Shown in pieces: positions 7,457 through 7,716 of a DNA stretch of 7,716 bases (position 1 is its first letter; every line of letters begins with the position of its first letter). The notes below the pieces were generated by a model. The model saw only the letters and a list, made by a program, of their open reading frames with translations. It was not told where the DNA came from and made no database searches. Origin of the DNA: an uncultured Sphingobium sp. (GTDB lineage Bacteria; Pseudomonadota; Alphaproteobacteria; Sphingomonadales; Sphingomonadaceae); contig CAMLFF010000151.1 in the NCBI GenBank assembly GCA_946479185.1, positions 1-7,716 on the forward strand, written 5' to 3'. The position numbers were made by a program, and so were the translations under genes.

Positions 7457-7476
7457 CTATCGTGGATCAATGTCAA
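7448..7476 (-). promoter_or_regulatory. Promoter of the small SOS gene
   Basis: On the minus strand TTGACA (7476-7471) is a consensus -35, followed by 17 bases and CAAATA (7453-7448), a weak -10 lying within the LexA box. Transcription would start near 7441, giving a leader of about 54 bases that contains the 7404-7427 hairpin. Confidence 0.55.
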
Positions 7477-7478
7477 GG

Positions 7479-7507
7479 CTTGATCTCACGAGGCGACTCA
7501 TCTATTG
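7479..7507 (+). promoter_or_regulatory. Candidate rpsB promoter
   Basis: CTTGAT (7479-7484), a 17-base spacer and CTATTG (7502-7507) match the alphaproteobacterial consensus closely. Transcription would start near 7514, giving an 86-base leader that contains the 7526-7570 hairpin. Its -35 lies only two bases from the -35 of the oppositely directed SOS promoter. Confidence 0.55.
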
Positions 7508-7525
7508 GCGCCCGCCTAACCCACA

Positions 7526-7570
7526 TGGGATCCGATTATACCGGTGCCGCTTCGCGGTCACGGGATCCCA
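7526..7570 (+). promoter_or_regulatory. Structured rpsB leader, candidate S2 autoregulatory element
   Basis: TGGGATCC (7526-7533) pairs perfectly with GGATCCCA (7563-7570). Inside, GTG (7544-7546) pairs with CAC (7559-7561) and CCGC (7547-7550) with GCGG (7554-7557), leaving an asymmetric internal loop (GATTATAC). The element ends 16 bases before the Shine-Dalgarno sequence. S2 is known to repress its own mRNA through a leader structure in gammaproteobacteria; equivalence here is inferred. Since the outer stem contains GGATCC, a palindrome, some of the match could be chance. Confidence 0.4.
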
Positions 7571-7599
7571 GAGGCTGAACCGGAAAAGGAGACTATCTT

Positions 7600-7716
7600 A
7601 TGGCGGCACCTGTCGTCACTCTGCATCAATTGATCGAAGCCGGCGCGCATTTCGGTCACCAGAAGCACCGTTGGAACCCACGCATGAAGCCGTATATTTT
7701 CGGCGAGCGGAACGGC
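7600..7716 (+). CDS. rpsB: 30S ribosomal protein S2, 3'-truncated by the window edge
   Basis: S2 is a late-binding protein of the small ribosomal subunit and is needed to recruit S1. Only the first 39 codons are in the window. They read [19 protein letters not shown] followed by [20 protein letters not shown], the very conserved S2 N-terminus. The ATG at 7600 has an excellent ribosome-binding site, AAAAGGAGA (7584-7592), with AGGAG eight bases before the start. The gene lies divergent from the small SOS gene and appears to have its own promoter and a structured leader. In related genomes tsf follows rpsB, but that part is not visible here. Confidence 0.97.
   Translation, partial: MAAPVVTLHQLIEAGAHFGHQKHRWNPRMKPYIFGERNG

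Overview
This window looks like core chromosome from an alphaproteobacterium, most likely a sphingomonad. Three things point there. The protein sequences are of that type. The promoter-like sites fit the alphaproteobacterial pattern CTTGAC-N17-CTATAT. A perfect GTTC-N7-GTTC site matches the LexA (SOS) operator form of this class. Nothing suggests a plasmid, phage or island: there is no transposase, integrase, tRNA or CRISPR array.

Layout from left to right. The 3' three quarters of recA (+) ends in a hairpin terminator at 823-852. alaS (+) follows at 986-3646. A 537-base gap (3647-4183) separates alaS from the convergent icd gene; I see no convincing gene in it, but it is full of hairpins and holds an imperfect inverted repeat at 3919-4034. 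icd (-, 4184-5404) has a very strong terminator. icd is divergent from the phospholipid pair psd-pssA (+, 5601-7200), which converts CDP-diacylglycerol to phosphatidylserine and then phosphatidylethanolamine. The window ends inside rpsB (+, from 7600), the start of the usual rpsB-tsf block.

The item most worth attention sits between pssA and rpsB. On the minus strand a 78-codon ORF (7151-7387) predicts a small one-helix membrane protein. It has its own Shine-Dalgarno sequence, a leader hairpin right against it, and a promoter with a consensus TTGACA -35 whose -10 region is covered by a perfect alphaproteobacterial LexA box (7442-7456). This is the architecture of SOS-induced small membrane proteins such as Caulobacter SidA. 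I cannot show homology to any of them, so the function is open. Its promoter is back-to-back with a good rpsB promoter, the -35 elements being only a few bases apart, and its 3' end overlaps the end of pssA by 50 bases in antisense.

Smaller regulatory points are a hairpin in the rpsB leader that may be a ribosomal-protein leader, and promoter placement at alaS and psd that would give leaderless mRNAs. The other genes look intact and ordinary, with all the key catalytic residues I could check in place.
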